From Sphingorhabdus sp. M41 (GTDB taxonomy: Bacteria; Pseudomonadota; Alphaproteobacteria; Sphingomonadales; Sphingomonadaceae), in assembly GCF_001586275.1 (NCBI RefSeq), contig NZ_CP014545.1, forward strand, positions 2,382,501-2,446,500: a DNA stretch of 64,000 nucleotides. The letters are read 5' to 3'. Below are positions 1 through 7,874 of this stretch, piece by piece; position 1 is the first letter of the stretch, and each line of letters begins with the position of its first letter. The notes under the pieces were generated by a model, which made no database searches, was not told where the DNA came from, and saw only the letters and a program-made list of their open reading frames with translations. A program made the position numbers and the translations under genes.

Positions 1-2
1 CC

Positions 3-392
3 GTAGGCCTCCGCTTTTTCGGAGATGATTTGAATCCGGATGAAATAACTATTAAGCTTGGGTGTGAAGCTACTATCGGAGTCCAGAAGGGTGGCACTTG
101 GCTCACAGCAAAGGGAGCGACGAAGATTGCCAGAACCGGATCTTGGCGGAGGCACACACCTCGGCTTTCGCCAGGTGATTTAGACAGACAAATTGAATTA
201 TTGCTGAGTCAAATGTCGGACGACCTCGGCATTTGGAACGATTTAACAAGTCGCTTTCAGGCTGACATCTTCACGGGACTGTTCCTCAAGGATCAAAATG
301 AAGGTATCAGTTTAAGCCCTCTTACGCTGGTAGCCATAGGATCTCGCGGCCTAAAGCTAGATCTCGACATATATAGTTCCGAAAGGGAATAG
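3..392 (+). CDS. DUF4279 domain protein, 5' end outside the window
   Basis: Translation is open from the window edge in frame with base 3. It begins with a hydrophobic stretch followed by the typical DUF4279 opening, FGDDLNPDEITIKLG, then a Gly-rich turn and TWLTAKG. A later part (LDRQIELLLSQMSDDLGIWND) matches the helical region of that family. The TTG at 30 is inside the conserved motif, so it is not the true start; the gene begins upstream of the window. DUF4279 proteins are small immunity- or stress-like proteins of unknown function. The next feature downstream is a hairpin repeat. The family call is from memory of the family pattern. Confidence 0.6.
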   Translation, partial: VGLRFFGDDLNPDEITIKLGCEATIGVQKGGTWLTAKGATKIARTGSWRRHTPRLSPGDLDRQIELLLSQMSDDLGIWNDLTSRFQADIFTGLFLKDQNEGISLSPLTLVAIGSRGLKLDLDIYSSERE

Positions 393-407
393 TTGCTCTG
401 GCGGGTA

Positions 408-503
408 CAGAGCTCCGCATCAAGTGCGGAGCACAGCGTTTGTTCCAGCGACCGCTTGTGATAATGTGCTCCGCGCTTGACGCGGAGCCCTGCGGGCTAG
501 GCG
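408..503. repeat. Paired-hairpin intergenic repeat, copy 1
   Basis: This copy contains two perfect 8-bp hairpins. The first (412-432) has arms GCTCCGCA/TGCGGAGC around the loop TCAAG. The second (468-488) has arms GCTCCGCG/CGCGGAGC around the loop CTTGA. The two loops are complementary, so the hairpins are near-inverted copies of one another. The same 28-nt and 40-nt blocks recur at 811-838 and 848-887. The 3' end of this copy overlaps the last 7 nt, including the stop codon, of the GIY-YIG gene. Confidence 0.85.
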
Positions 504-787
504 ATATCGTCGAATAGATCGCGCCACTCTGGATTTTGCTCTTCAATCAAAGCTATTTTCCATTCCCTGCGCCATTTCTTGAGTTTCCATTCTCTGGCTC
601 TTGCTTCCTGGATATCATCATGGGCTTCAAACCAGACCAGCAAGGTACAGTCATGCTCCTTTGAATATCCCTCGATCAGCTTGGTGCGATGCTGATAGGC
701 GCGCTGGACGAGATGGCTGGTGACGCCGAGATAGGTTTTTCCGCGTCGCCGGTTGGCCATGAGATAGACGTAGCCGGCTTTGGTCAT
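497..787 (-). CDS. GIY-YIG nuclease superfamily protein
   Basis: This 96-residue single-domain protein belongs to the small UvrC/URI-like GIY-YIG group. The signature is GYVYLMAN near the N terminus, then TYLGVTSHL (the YIG half), a conserved Arg and His (QRAYQH), a catalytic-type Glu (WFEAHDDIQEAR) and the C-terminal block KKWRREWKIALIEEQNP. The start is placed at the ATG on 785-787 because the domain begins there; the upstream extension reads into repeat-adjacent sequence. Family members cut or nick DNA, but the role of the solitary short ones is not settled. The gene sits between two copies of a paired-hairpin repeat, which suggests the gene and repeats move or are maintained together. That link is inference. 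Confidence 0.85.
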   Translation of the reverse strand: MTKAGYVYLMANRRRGKTYLGVTSHLVQRAYQHRTKLIEGYSKEHDCTLLVWFEAHDDIQEARAREWKLKKWRREWKIALIEEQNPEWRDLFDDIA

Positions 788-810
788 GAAATTGCCATTT
801 CGTTTGCCTC

Positions 811-887
811 CAGAGCTCCGCATCAAGTGCGGAGCACAACTCCCTTCATGTGCTCCGCGCTTGACGCGGAGCCCTGCGGGCTAGGCG
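811..887. repeat. Paired-hairpin intergenic repeat, copy 2
   Basis: Same two hairpin blocks in the same orientation as at 408-503 (811-838 and 848-887), but with only 9 nt between them instead of 28. It lies between the 5' end of the GIY-YIG gene and the 3' end of the acylase gene, 10 bp before the acylase stop codon, where it could also act as a transcript-end structure. Confidence 0.85.
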
Positions 888-897
888 TGCCGGTCTG

Positions 898-3129
898 TCA
901 GTTCATCCGCACAACCCGATCACTCGTCTTGTGCTTCTCCAGATCCGCCGGATCAAACCACACCGGCTTCAGCTTCTTGTCGACAAACAGCTGCATCTGG
1001 TCGGTATAATGCGGTGACCCCGGTCGCGTGGTTGCGGCGCCGAAAGGCTGGATCGAGCGGGAGTGGACCTTGCCGTCCTTCGCCCATTCCATGAACATGA
1101 TGAAACTGTCGCCGTGGCGCACCGATAGCCGCCCGTCCTCGTCGACATCCCAAAGGGTCGAAGCGCGGATCGTGTCATTGCCGCCATCGACCGGCAGATC
1201 GACCGTGCCCTGCCGCATCCGCAGCACATTCTTCATCGGCGGATCGATCTTGCCGAAATATTGGGTCAGATGGTCAACCGTTTCTTCCAGTATCTGCCGC
1301 GGATCGGGCATTTTGCCGCGGTTGTAATGCGACTTGTTCGCCGGACGCAGCACCATCAGGGCGAGCGCGTCTGCGGCGCCCTTGCCGTCGAGATTCCAGT
1401 CCCACTGGGCCAGCAATTGCTGCGCCTTCAGCAGTTTCGCGCTGTCCTTCAGGTTGAGTGCGGCAATCCTGTCGAGCCAGTTTTTCGCGTAACCCGCTTT
1501 CTCGTAGCCGGTGTCATATTTAACGGCCCACAATTCGGCATCGGTGATCTTGCCGTCGGCATTGGCCTTTTCCAGCAAGGCAATCGACCGGCGCGAGCGG
1601 TTGGTTTCGTCATTCTCAACGCCGAGCAGCGAAGAGAAATTGTCCGGCTTGAGCTCGTCGCCCGGCCCCGCTGCAATATAGGGCGTGTTGTTGGCATTCA
1701 TGACATAGCCGGAAGCCGGATTGACTAGCGCAGGCACGCGGGTGAACGGCAAGGTTCCTTGCCAGAGCGTATTGGACGTATCGCCGGGCAATATCGTGCG
1801 CCAGTCATAGCCCTCGGGCCGGTCGGGGAACATCGCGTTATAATACATTCCGATATTGCCCTTGGCGTCGGCATAGATGAAATTGGTTGCCGGAACCCCC
1901 TGCCCCGCCATCGCCGCCTGCCATTCGTCGAAACTGGTCGCCTTGTTGATCCGGTAATATTGGGTCAGCATGTCGAGCTCGTCGATACCGGCATAGCGAA
2001 GCGCATAGGCACCGCTGTCGTTCATGATCACCGGCCCGTGGATCGAACGATAGGCAATCTGCGGATAGGGAATGACAAAGGGACCGAATTTGATTTTGAG
2101 CCAGACACGCTTCTTTTCGAGCGGCTTCCATTGACCATCAAAGCGGTAGGCATCCTTCTTGTCGTTCAGCGTCAGCTTGTAGACGTCAACAAGATCGGGG
2201 CGGTTGACCGTGTTGGTCCAGCCGAGGTATTTATTGTGCCCGAGAAACGGGAACGGCGATCCCGGGAAATTGGCTCCGGCAAAGTCCCAGCCCTGCTCGC
2301 TGTGCACGACCAGCTCGTACCAGGCGACATTGCCGCGCAAGGGCTGGTGGGAATTGGAGATCAGGCGGGTCTTGCCCTCGGGAGAAAGTTCCGGCGCGAT
2401 CGCATAGGCGTTGGAACCATTTTCATCCGGGTCTGGACCGACCGGCGTGACCGTCTTTTCATCAACGATTTTATCCGGACTGAGCGGATGGATGGATGGC
2501 TTTGCCTGCTCATCGGACAGGCGCGGACCGCCTTCACGCGGCAGATCCTGATTCTGCACCAGCGCTTCGATCGGGTTGTTCAGCCCGAAAAAAAATGGCG
2601 AACGCAATACGAAGCCGGCGGCAATATCCTGTCCATTGACAGGGAATAATTTCGTCAGCTTGACTTGTTCGGGATGGTCTCCGGCATAGGCATTGAGACC
2701 GGACGCATAGCCGTCGAGCAGGGCACGAACATCCTGCGGCAGGTCATCATATTTGCGGTTCACCGTACCACGCACGTCCAGTAACGCGGCGATATAGTCG
2801 ATTGGCGCGCTTTCTGCGCCATTGAGCGTCGCCATCCGGCCTCGCGTCATTGCGGTCACTTCCTGCAGCGTCGAAAAATCATCTTCGGAGTGGGCATATG
2901 CCACGCCATAGGCAACATCGGCGTCTGTCTTGCCGAAAATATGCGGAACACCGAATTCATCGCGGACGATACGGGCTTCGTAGGAAGATTCCGGCGGCGG
3001 ACCGGGCTGGTCAACACTCAGAGGCTCCCAGACCGAGAGGCCAATGGCCATCAGTACCGCAATGATGAGCAGCCCAATGCCCACGCGCTTAAGTGTTTTC
3101 ACGTATTTTTTCCTCTCCGACAGCATCAT
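898..3129 (-). CDS. Penicillin acylase family N-terminal nucleophile hydrolase
   Basis: A 743-residue precursor of the penicillin/acyl-homoserine-lactone acylase family. Residues about 15-33 form one hydrophobic segment (signal or anchor). The small-subunit region has the family pattern RDEFGVPHIFG (56-66) and DVAYGVAYAHSEDDF (71-85). A spacer peptide precedes ENGSNAYAI, where Ser239 would become the N-terminal nucleophile of the large subunit after self-cleavage. Further family motifs are GSPFPFLGHNKYLGWTNT and the C-terminal GDSFIMFMEW. Length and layout fit AHL acylases such as PvdQ/QuiP and cephalosporin acylases alike, so the substrate cannot be fixed from sequence. Two adjacent ATGs (3127, 3124) could start it, and no clear Shine-Dalgarno is visible. 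It likely acts in the periplasm. Confidence 0.88.
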   Translation of the reverse strand: MMLSERKKYVKTLKRVGIGLLIIAVLMAIGLSVWEPLSVDQPGPPPESSYEARIVRDEFGVPHIFGKTDADVAYGVAYAHSEDDFSTLQEVTAMTRGRMATLNGAESAPIDYIAALLDVRGTVNRKYDDLPQDVRALLDGYASGLNAYAGDHPEQVKLTKLFPVNGQDIAAGFVLRSPFFFGLNNPIEALVQNQDLPREGGPRLSDEQAKPSIHPLSPDKIVDEKTVTPVGPDPDENGSNAYAIAPELSPEGKTRLISNSHQPLRGNVAWYELVVHSEQGWDFAGANFPGSPFPFLGHNKYLGWTNTVNRPDLVDVYKLTLNDKKDAYRFDGQWKPLEKKRVWLKIKFGPFVIPYPQIAYRSIHGPVIMNDSGAYALRYAGIDELDMLTQYYRINKATSFDEWQAAMAGQGVPATNFIYADAKGNIGMYYNAMFPDRPEGYDWRTILPGDTSNTLWQGTLPFTRVPALVNPASGYVMNANNTPYIAAGPGDELKPDNFSSLLGVENDETNRSRRSIALLEKANADGKITDAELWAVKYDTGYEKAGYAKNWLDRIAALNLKDSAKLLKAQQLLAQWDWNLDGKGAADALALMVLRPANKSHYNRGKMPDPRQILEETVDHLTQYFGKIDPPMKNVLRMRQGTVDLPVDGGNDTIRASTLWDVDEDGRLSVRHGDSFIMFMEWAKDGKVHSRSIQPFGAATTRPGSPHYTDQMQLFVDKKLKPVWFDPADLEKHKTSDRVVRMN

Positions 3130-3261
3130 AAGCTGCGTGTACTTTTGCTACGCGAAGCGCTTACCATATCAACCCGACGGAAAAAATCATCAATATGGTT
3201 GTGTTGCACGACTGCCACACCATATTTATGACAAGACACTGAGATTAAACAGGATGAACCG

Positions 3262-5856
3262 ATGAACCTTGAGAAATTCACTGACCGCGCCAAGGGCTTT
3301 TTGCAATCCGCCCAGACCGTCGCAATCCGGATGAGTCACCAGCAAATTACCGCGGCGCATCTCGCCAAGGCCTTGCTCGAAGACGATCAGGGCATGTCAG
3401 CGGGTCTGATCGCCAAGGCGGGCGGCGATGCCAAAAAGGCGCATCAGGAAATTGATGCGGTACTGGCCAAGATTCCGGCTGTGTCCGGTGGCGGAGCGCA
3501 GCAGACGCCGGGGCTCAACAATGATGCGGTTCGAGTGCTTGATCAGGCGGAACAGATCGCGGAGAAGGCAGGAGACAGCTATGTCACGGTCGAGCGGTTG
3601 TTGCTCGCGCTGCTATTGTCCAAGGATAGCGCCGCAGGCAAAGCGTTGCAGTCCTCTGGCGTGACCGCCGAAGCGCTGAACAAAGCGATCAACGAATTGC
3701 GCGGCGGCCGCTCGGCGGATACCGCCTCGGCCGAGGACGCCTATGAAGCGATGAAAAAATATACCCGCGACCTGACCCAGGCCGCGCGTGACGGCAAGCT
3801 TGATCCGGTCATTGGCCGCGACGAGGAAATCCGCCGCACGATCCAGATATTGGCGCGCCGGACCAAGAATAATCCGGTGCTGATCGGCGAACCCGGCGTC
3901 GGCAAGACCGCCATCGCCGAAGGCATGGCGCTGCGCATTGCCAATGGCGATGTGCCGGACAGCCTGAAGGATCGAAGACTGATGTCCCTCGACATGGGCT
4001 CGCTGATTGCCGGCGCCAAATATCGCGGCGAATTTGAAGAGCGGTTGAAGAGCGTGCTCGATGAAGTGCGTGGCGCGGAAGGCGAGATCATCCTGTTTAT
4101 TGACGAGATGCACACATTGGTCGGTGCTGGCGCGTCGGAAGGCTCGATGGATGCCTCCAACCTGCTCAAGCCGGCGCTCGCACGCGGCGAACTGCATTGC
4201 ATCGGCGCCACGACCCTCAACGAATATCAGAAATATGTCGAAAAGGACGCTGCGCTGCAGCGGCGGTTTCAGCCGGTGTTCATCGGCGAGCCTACGGTCG
4301 AAGACACGATTTCGATCCTGCGCGGGCTCAAGGAAAAATATGAACTGCATCATGGCGTACGGATTACCGATGGCGCTATTGTCAGTGCTGCCACACTGTC
4401 GAACCGTTATATTTCAGACCGTTTCCTGCCCGACAAGGCCATCGACCTGATGGACGAAGCGGCTTCCCGCATCCGTATGGAAGTCGAATCCAAGCCGGAA
4501 GAAATCGAAAATCTTGACCGGCGGATCATCCAGCTGAAAATCGAGCGCGAGGCGCTTTCCAAGGAGAGCGATGACGCCTCCAAGGGGCGTCTTGAAACGC
4601 TCGAGAAGGAACTGGCCGAACTCGAGCAGCATAGCGCCGAACTGACCACGCGCTGGCAGGGCGAGAAAGACAAGATCCATGCCGAGGCCCATCTCAAGGA
4701 GCAGCTGGATCACGCCCGGCTCGAATTGGAACAGGCCGAACGGGCCGGTGATCTCGCCAAGGCCGGCGAGTTGAGCTACGGAACCATTCCCAATCTCGAA
4801 AAAGCACTGGAAGAAGCCGCTGGCGCGACGGAAGGGGCGATGCTGCGCGAAGAAGTCATGTCCGAAGATATTGCTGCCGTGGTCTCGAAATGGACCGGCA
4901 TTCCGGTCGACAAGATGCTCGAAGGCGAGCGCGAGAAGCTGCTGGCGATGGAAGAAATCATCGGCAAGCGGGTGATTGGCCAGAAGGATGCAGTCGCGGC
5001 GGTATCCGCCGCGGTCCGCCGCAGCCGAGCCGGCCTGCAGGATCCCAATCGTCCGCTGGGCAGCTTCCTGTTTCTCGGCCCCACCGGCGTCGGCAAGACC
5101 GAGCTTACCAAGGCGCTGGCCGGATTCCTGTTCGATGACGATCAGGCAATGGTCCGCATCGACATGTCCGAATTCATGGAGAAACACAGCGTCTCCCGCC
5201 TGATCGGCGCTCCTCCGGGCTATGTCGGCTATGATGAAGGTGGCGTGCTGACCGAAGCGGTGCGCCGGCGTCCTTATCAGGTGATCCTGTTTGACGAGGT
5301 AGAAAAGGCGCATGGCGATGTGTTCAACGTATTACTGCAGGTTCTCGACGACGGTCGCCTGACCGACGGTCAGGGCCGGGTTGTGGATTTCTCCAACACG
5401 CTGATCATCCTGACCTCCAACCTCGGTAGCCAATATATGGCGAGCATGAAGGAAGGCGAATCCGTCAAGGATGTAGAGCCACAGGTGATGGAAGTGGTCC
5501 GGGCGCATTTCCGGCCGGAATTCCTGAACAGGCTGGATGAAATCATCCTGTTCCACCGGCTTGCCGAAGAGCATATGGCGCCGATTGTCGATATTCAGGT
5601 TCTGCGGGTGCAGAAATTGCTCAAGGACCGGAAGATCGAACTCGACCTCACCGATGCCGCAAGGCGCTGGCTGGGACGGGTTGGCTATGATCCGGTCTAT
5701 GGTGCACGGCCGCTGAAACGCGCAATCCAGAAATATCTTCAGGATCCACTGGCAGACCTGATCCTGCGCGGTGACGTGCCGGACAACAGTACGGTCAAGA
5801 TTGACGAAGGCGACGGCGGGCTGAAGATGGAGCCGGTGGCAACCCTCGCAGCTTAG
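3262..5856 (+). CDS. clpB: ClpB disaggregase chaperone
   Basis: Full-length 864-residue ClpB/Hsp104 protein. It has a Clp N domain (about 1-145), a first AAA+ module with Walker A GEPGVGKT at 209-216 and Walker [10 protein letters not shown], a long Glu/Lys-rich coiled-coil middle domain (about 400-520), and a second AAA+ module with Walker A GPTGVGKT at 606-613 and [11 protein letters not shown]. The C-terminal D2-small region ends after the [12 protein letters not shown] motif. The middle domain marks it as ClpB rather than ClpA/ClpC. ClpB is a cytoplasmic hexamer that pulls polypeptides from aggregates with DnaK. The ATG at 3262 is preceded by an AGGA-type site. It is transcribed divergently from the acylase across about 130 bp, where I could not identify a clear heat-shock promoter. 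Confidence 0.98.
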   Translation: MNLEKFTDRAKGFLQSAQTVAIRMSHQQITAAHLAKALLEDDQGMSAGLIAKAGGDAKKAHQEIDAVLAKIPAVSGGGAQQTPGLNNDAVRVLDQAEQIAEKAGDSYVTVERLLLALLLSKDSAAGKALQSSGVTAEALNKAINELRGGRSADTASAEDAYEAMKKYTRDLTQAARDGKLDPVIGRDEEIRRTIQILARRTKNNPVLIGEPGVGKTAIAEGMALRIANGDVPDSLKDRRLMSLDMGSLIAGAKYRGEFEERLKSVLDEVRGAEGEIILFIDEMHTLVGAGASEGSMDASNLLKPALARGELHCIGATTLNEYQKYVEKDAALQRRFQPVFIGEPTVEDTISILRGLKEKYELHHGVRITDGAIVSAATLSNRYISDRFLPDKAIDLMDEAASRIRMEVESKPEEIENLDRRIIQLKIEREALSKESDDASKGRLETLEKELAELEQHSAELTTRWQGEKDKIHAEAHLKEQLDHARLELEQAERAGDLAKAGELSYGTIPNLEKALEEAAGATEGAMLREEVMSEDIAAVVSKWTGIPVDKMLEGEREKLLAMEEIIGKRVIGQKDAVAAVSAAVRRSRAGLQDPNRPLGSFLFLGPTGVGKTELTKALAGFLFDDDQAMVRIDMSEFMEKHSVSRLIGAPPGYVGYDEGGVLTEAVRRRPYQVILFDEVEKAHGDVFNVLLQVLDDGRLTDGQGRVVDFSNTLIILTSNLGSQYMASMKEGESVKDVEPQVMEVVRAHFRPEFLNRLDEIILFHRLAEEHMAPIVDIQVLRVQKLLKDRKIELDLTDAARRWLGRVGYDPVYGARPLKRAIQKYLQDPLADLILRGDVPDNSTVKIDEGDGGLKMEPVATLAA

Positions 5857-5893
5857 GCTTGCGCAATTTGCTCGTGACGGGCATTTAGCGTCG

Positions 5894-6940
5894 ATGAACT
5901 TAGCCGCCAAACAAGCCGAAATCATAAGCGATGCGGATTATCTTCCGCATCGCTATGATGAAGTCGCCGATGGTTTTCGCTTTGTCCACGTCCCGCGTGA
6001 CGTACACCGCAATTGCACGTTCATTACCGATGAGCATTTGCCCAATGTGGACCGATACGAACTGATCAACCGCGCGGATATCGCGGACGTGAAACTGGAG
6101 TCCGCGCCGGTCCATTTCATTTTTCATTCCGCTTATTGCTGCTCGACGATGATGGCGCGGGCTTTCGACATAGAGGGTGTGTCGATGGGCCTGAAAGAGC
6201 CGGTCATACTCAACGACATGATTGGCTGGCGGAGACGAGGCGCAGACAATCAGAGGCTGGCGGCCGTTCTTGACAAGTCACTCGAGCTCCTCGCCCGACC
6301 CATGGGCAATGACCGGGCGGTGATCGTCAAGCCGTCCAATATCTGCACGCCACTGGCTATTCCAGCGCTTAAATTGCGTCCGGAATCCCGGGCGCTATTA
6401 TTATATGCGCCGCTGGAATCCTATTTGCAGTCGATCGTCAAAAAGGAAATGTGGGGCCGCATCTGGGTGCGCGACGTGCTGCTGGGAACCTTGAAGGATG
6501 GCTATGCGGTCGGCGGATTTTCGCCGGAAGAGCTGTTACAGCTCACCGACCTGCAGGTCGCGGCGATTGGCTGGCTCTCGCAACATGCCGCCTTTGCCAA
6601 AATTGTCGAGACAATTGGTGCCGACCGTGTGCGAGTGCTCGACAGCGACAGCTTTCTCGCCAATCAGCGGGAAACGCTCGAAGCTCTCAATCTATTTTAT
6701 GGCCTCGGCATGGATAGCGCAAAAATCGCGCAGATCCTTGAGGGACCAGCGTTCAACAGCCACTCGAAGCTCGACCAGGCGAAACGGGGCGAGGTTTTCG
6801 ATGCAAAGGCACGCCAGCAAGAACAAAACCAGATGGCTGCGCTACATGGCGCAGAAATAAAGATGGTCGTCAAATGGACGCAAGCGGTTGCCGACAGCCA
6901 GAAAATCCGATTGGAAATCGGCAGCCGACTTTTCAACTAA
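5894..6940 (+). CDS. Sulfotransferase-like protein, function unknown
   Basis: A 348-residue soluble protein without signal peptide or membrane segment. Residues 74-90 (HFIFHSAYCCSTMMARA) have the strand-loop-helix look of the 5'-phosphosulfate-binding loop of sulfotransferases, although the usual Gly/Arg/Ser pattern is only loosely kept. A later SNICTPLAIPAL and WGRIWVRDVLL region would form the core of such a fold. Assignment to a sulfotransferase-like P-loop fold is tentative and no substrate can be proposed. The gene begins 37 bp after clpB on the same strand with no terminator seen between them, so read-through from clpB is possible. No strong ribosome site precedes the chosen ATG. Confidence 0.5.
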   Translation: MNLAAKQAEIISDADYLPHRYDEVADGFRFVHVPRDVHRNCTFITDEHLPNVDRYELINRADIADVKLESAPVHFIFHSAYCCSTMMARAFDIEGVSMGLKEPVILNDMIGWRRRGADNQRLAAVLDKSLELLARPMGNDRAVIVKPSNICTPLAIPALKLRPESRALLLYAPLESYLQSIVKKEMWGRIWVRDVLLGTLKDGYAVGGFSPEELLQLTDLQVAAIGWLSQHAAFAKIVETIGADRVRVLDSDSFLANQRETLEALNLFYGLGMDSAKIAQILEGPAFNSHSKLDQAKRGEVFDAKARQQEQNQMAALHGAEIKMVVKWTQAVADSQKIRLEIGSRLFN

Positions 6941-6954
6941 CCGTCAAGACCGCA

Positions 6955-7266
6955 TCAGTTGTTGCCGGAAAGGCCCGACTGCATGTCCTGTACAAACTGA
7001 TTGGCATCCCGCGAACCGGAACGGGTAAATTTTACCCACTGAGCATTGGTCATGCAAATCCGCTTCTTCCTTGTCAGCGAACCGATGACAGGCTCGGACC
7101 GGCAACGGACATAGTCAGGATGGCGCCGATCAGTAATTTTCTTTGGTTTTTTGGATTTTTTTGCCTGCGCTTCAGGCTTGTCGATATCGGCAGCCATCGC
7201 TGACGGAACAGCCAAGGCTGTTGTTGCAAGCGAGCCAATGATGATCGTTTGAATGAGGGATTTCAT
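6955..7266 (-). CDS. Small secreted protein, tandem paralogue A
   Basis: A 103-residue protein starting at the ATG on 7264-7266, preceded by GGAG at good spacing. It has an N-terminal signal peptide ending near ALAVPSAMAA, then a Lys-rich linker (KKSKKPKK). The conserved core is DRRHPDYVRCRSEP, IGSL and RICMTN with a Trp. Two cysteines, in VRCRSE and RICMT, could form a disulphide in the periplasm. The protein encoded immediately upstream carries the same core, so the two arose by duplication. I do not recognise a named family. Confidence 0.7.
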   Translation of the reverse strand: MKSLIQTIIIGSLATTALAVPSAMAADIDKPEAQAKKSKKPKKITDRRHPDYVRCRSEPVIGSLTRKKRICMTNAQWVKFTRSGSRDANQFVQDMQSGLSGNN

Positions 7267-7326
7267 ATTAACTCCAAAATTTTCTAGCGTTACAGACCAG
7301 TTGAAGCCTGCTGGCAGCAAATGATT

Positions 7327-7650
7327 CTATTTAGGCGTCCACATAAAGCCCGGCTGGTTATCGTCAACAAACTCCTTGGAATACCGGGATCCGGTCCGGA
7401 CATAGTGGGCCCATTCCTTGTTCGTCATGCATATTCGCCGCTTCTTGGCCAAAGAGCCGATAATGGGCTCTGATCGACAGCGAACATAGTCAGGATGCCG
7501 CCTGTCGGATAATTTCAGCGTTTTCTTCGCTGGTTCTTCTACCGTGTCCGTACCAGCGAAAGCAGCCGCTGGAGTGGCCGATGCACTGGTCGGGCTCATC
7601 GCGACCAATGCTAATAGTGAAAATGTTGGCACGAAAATATTTATCGGCAT
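7327..7650 (-). CDS. Small secreted protein, tandem paralogue B
   Basis: A 107-residue paralogue of the next gene downstream. It has a signal peptide (hydrophobic core about 6-20, cleavage near the Ala-rich SASATPAAAFA), then DRRHPDYVRCRSEPIIGSL and RICMTNKEW, again with one cysteine in each block. The start is placed at the second ATG (7648-7650), because AGGA lies at proper spacing from it and is too close to the ATG at 7656. The pair lies between the sulfotransferase-like gene and the TonB-dependent receptor gene. Function unknown. Confidence 0.68.
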   Translation of the reverse strand: MPINIFVPTFSLLALVAMSPTSASATPAAAFAGTDTVEEPAKKTLKLSDRRHPDYVRCRSEPIIGSLAKKRRICMTNKEWAHYVRTGSRYSKEFVDDNQPGFMWTPK

Positions 7651-7818
7651 TTCCATATCCTGTTCAACGGCCCGTCAGAACAAGATCCATAAAAATCATT
7701 ATCACAAGACGAGTCCAGATTAGTTTTCCTGTCGAACAGCATCTTTGTCTTTCCCAAGAAACTAATACCGACAGTTATAAAGGATATATCATAAAACAGC
7801 CAAGGTCTCAACAGTACA

Positions 7819-7849
7819 ACAAAAAAGGGCGGACCAGATGGCCCGCCCT
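7819..7849 (-). terminator. Rho-independent terminator of the TonB-dependent receptor gene
   Basis: Read on the minus strand: a 7-bp GC stem (AGGGCGG/CCGCCCT on the plus strand at 7826-7832 and 7843-7849) with a 10-nt loop, followed by six T residues. It begins about 25 bp after the receptor stop codon. Confidence 0.8.
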
Positions 7850-7874
7850 CTTTATTCAATTCTAATCGCTGAGA

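Noticed and set aside
3130-3261. Possible heat-shock promoter in front of clpB
   Set aside because: I could not match a sigma-32 type -35/-10 pair at proper spacing in this gap.
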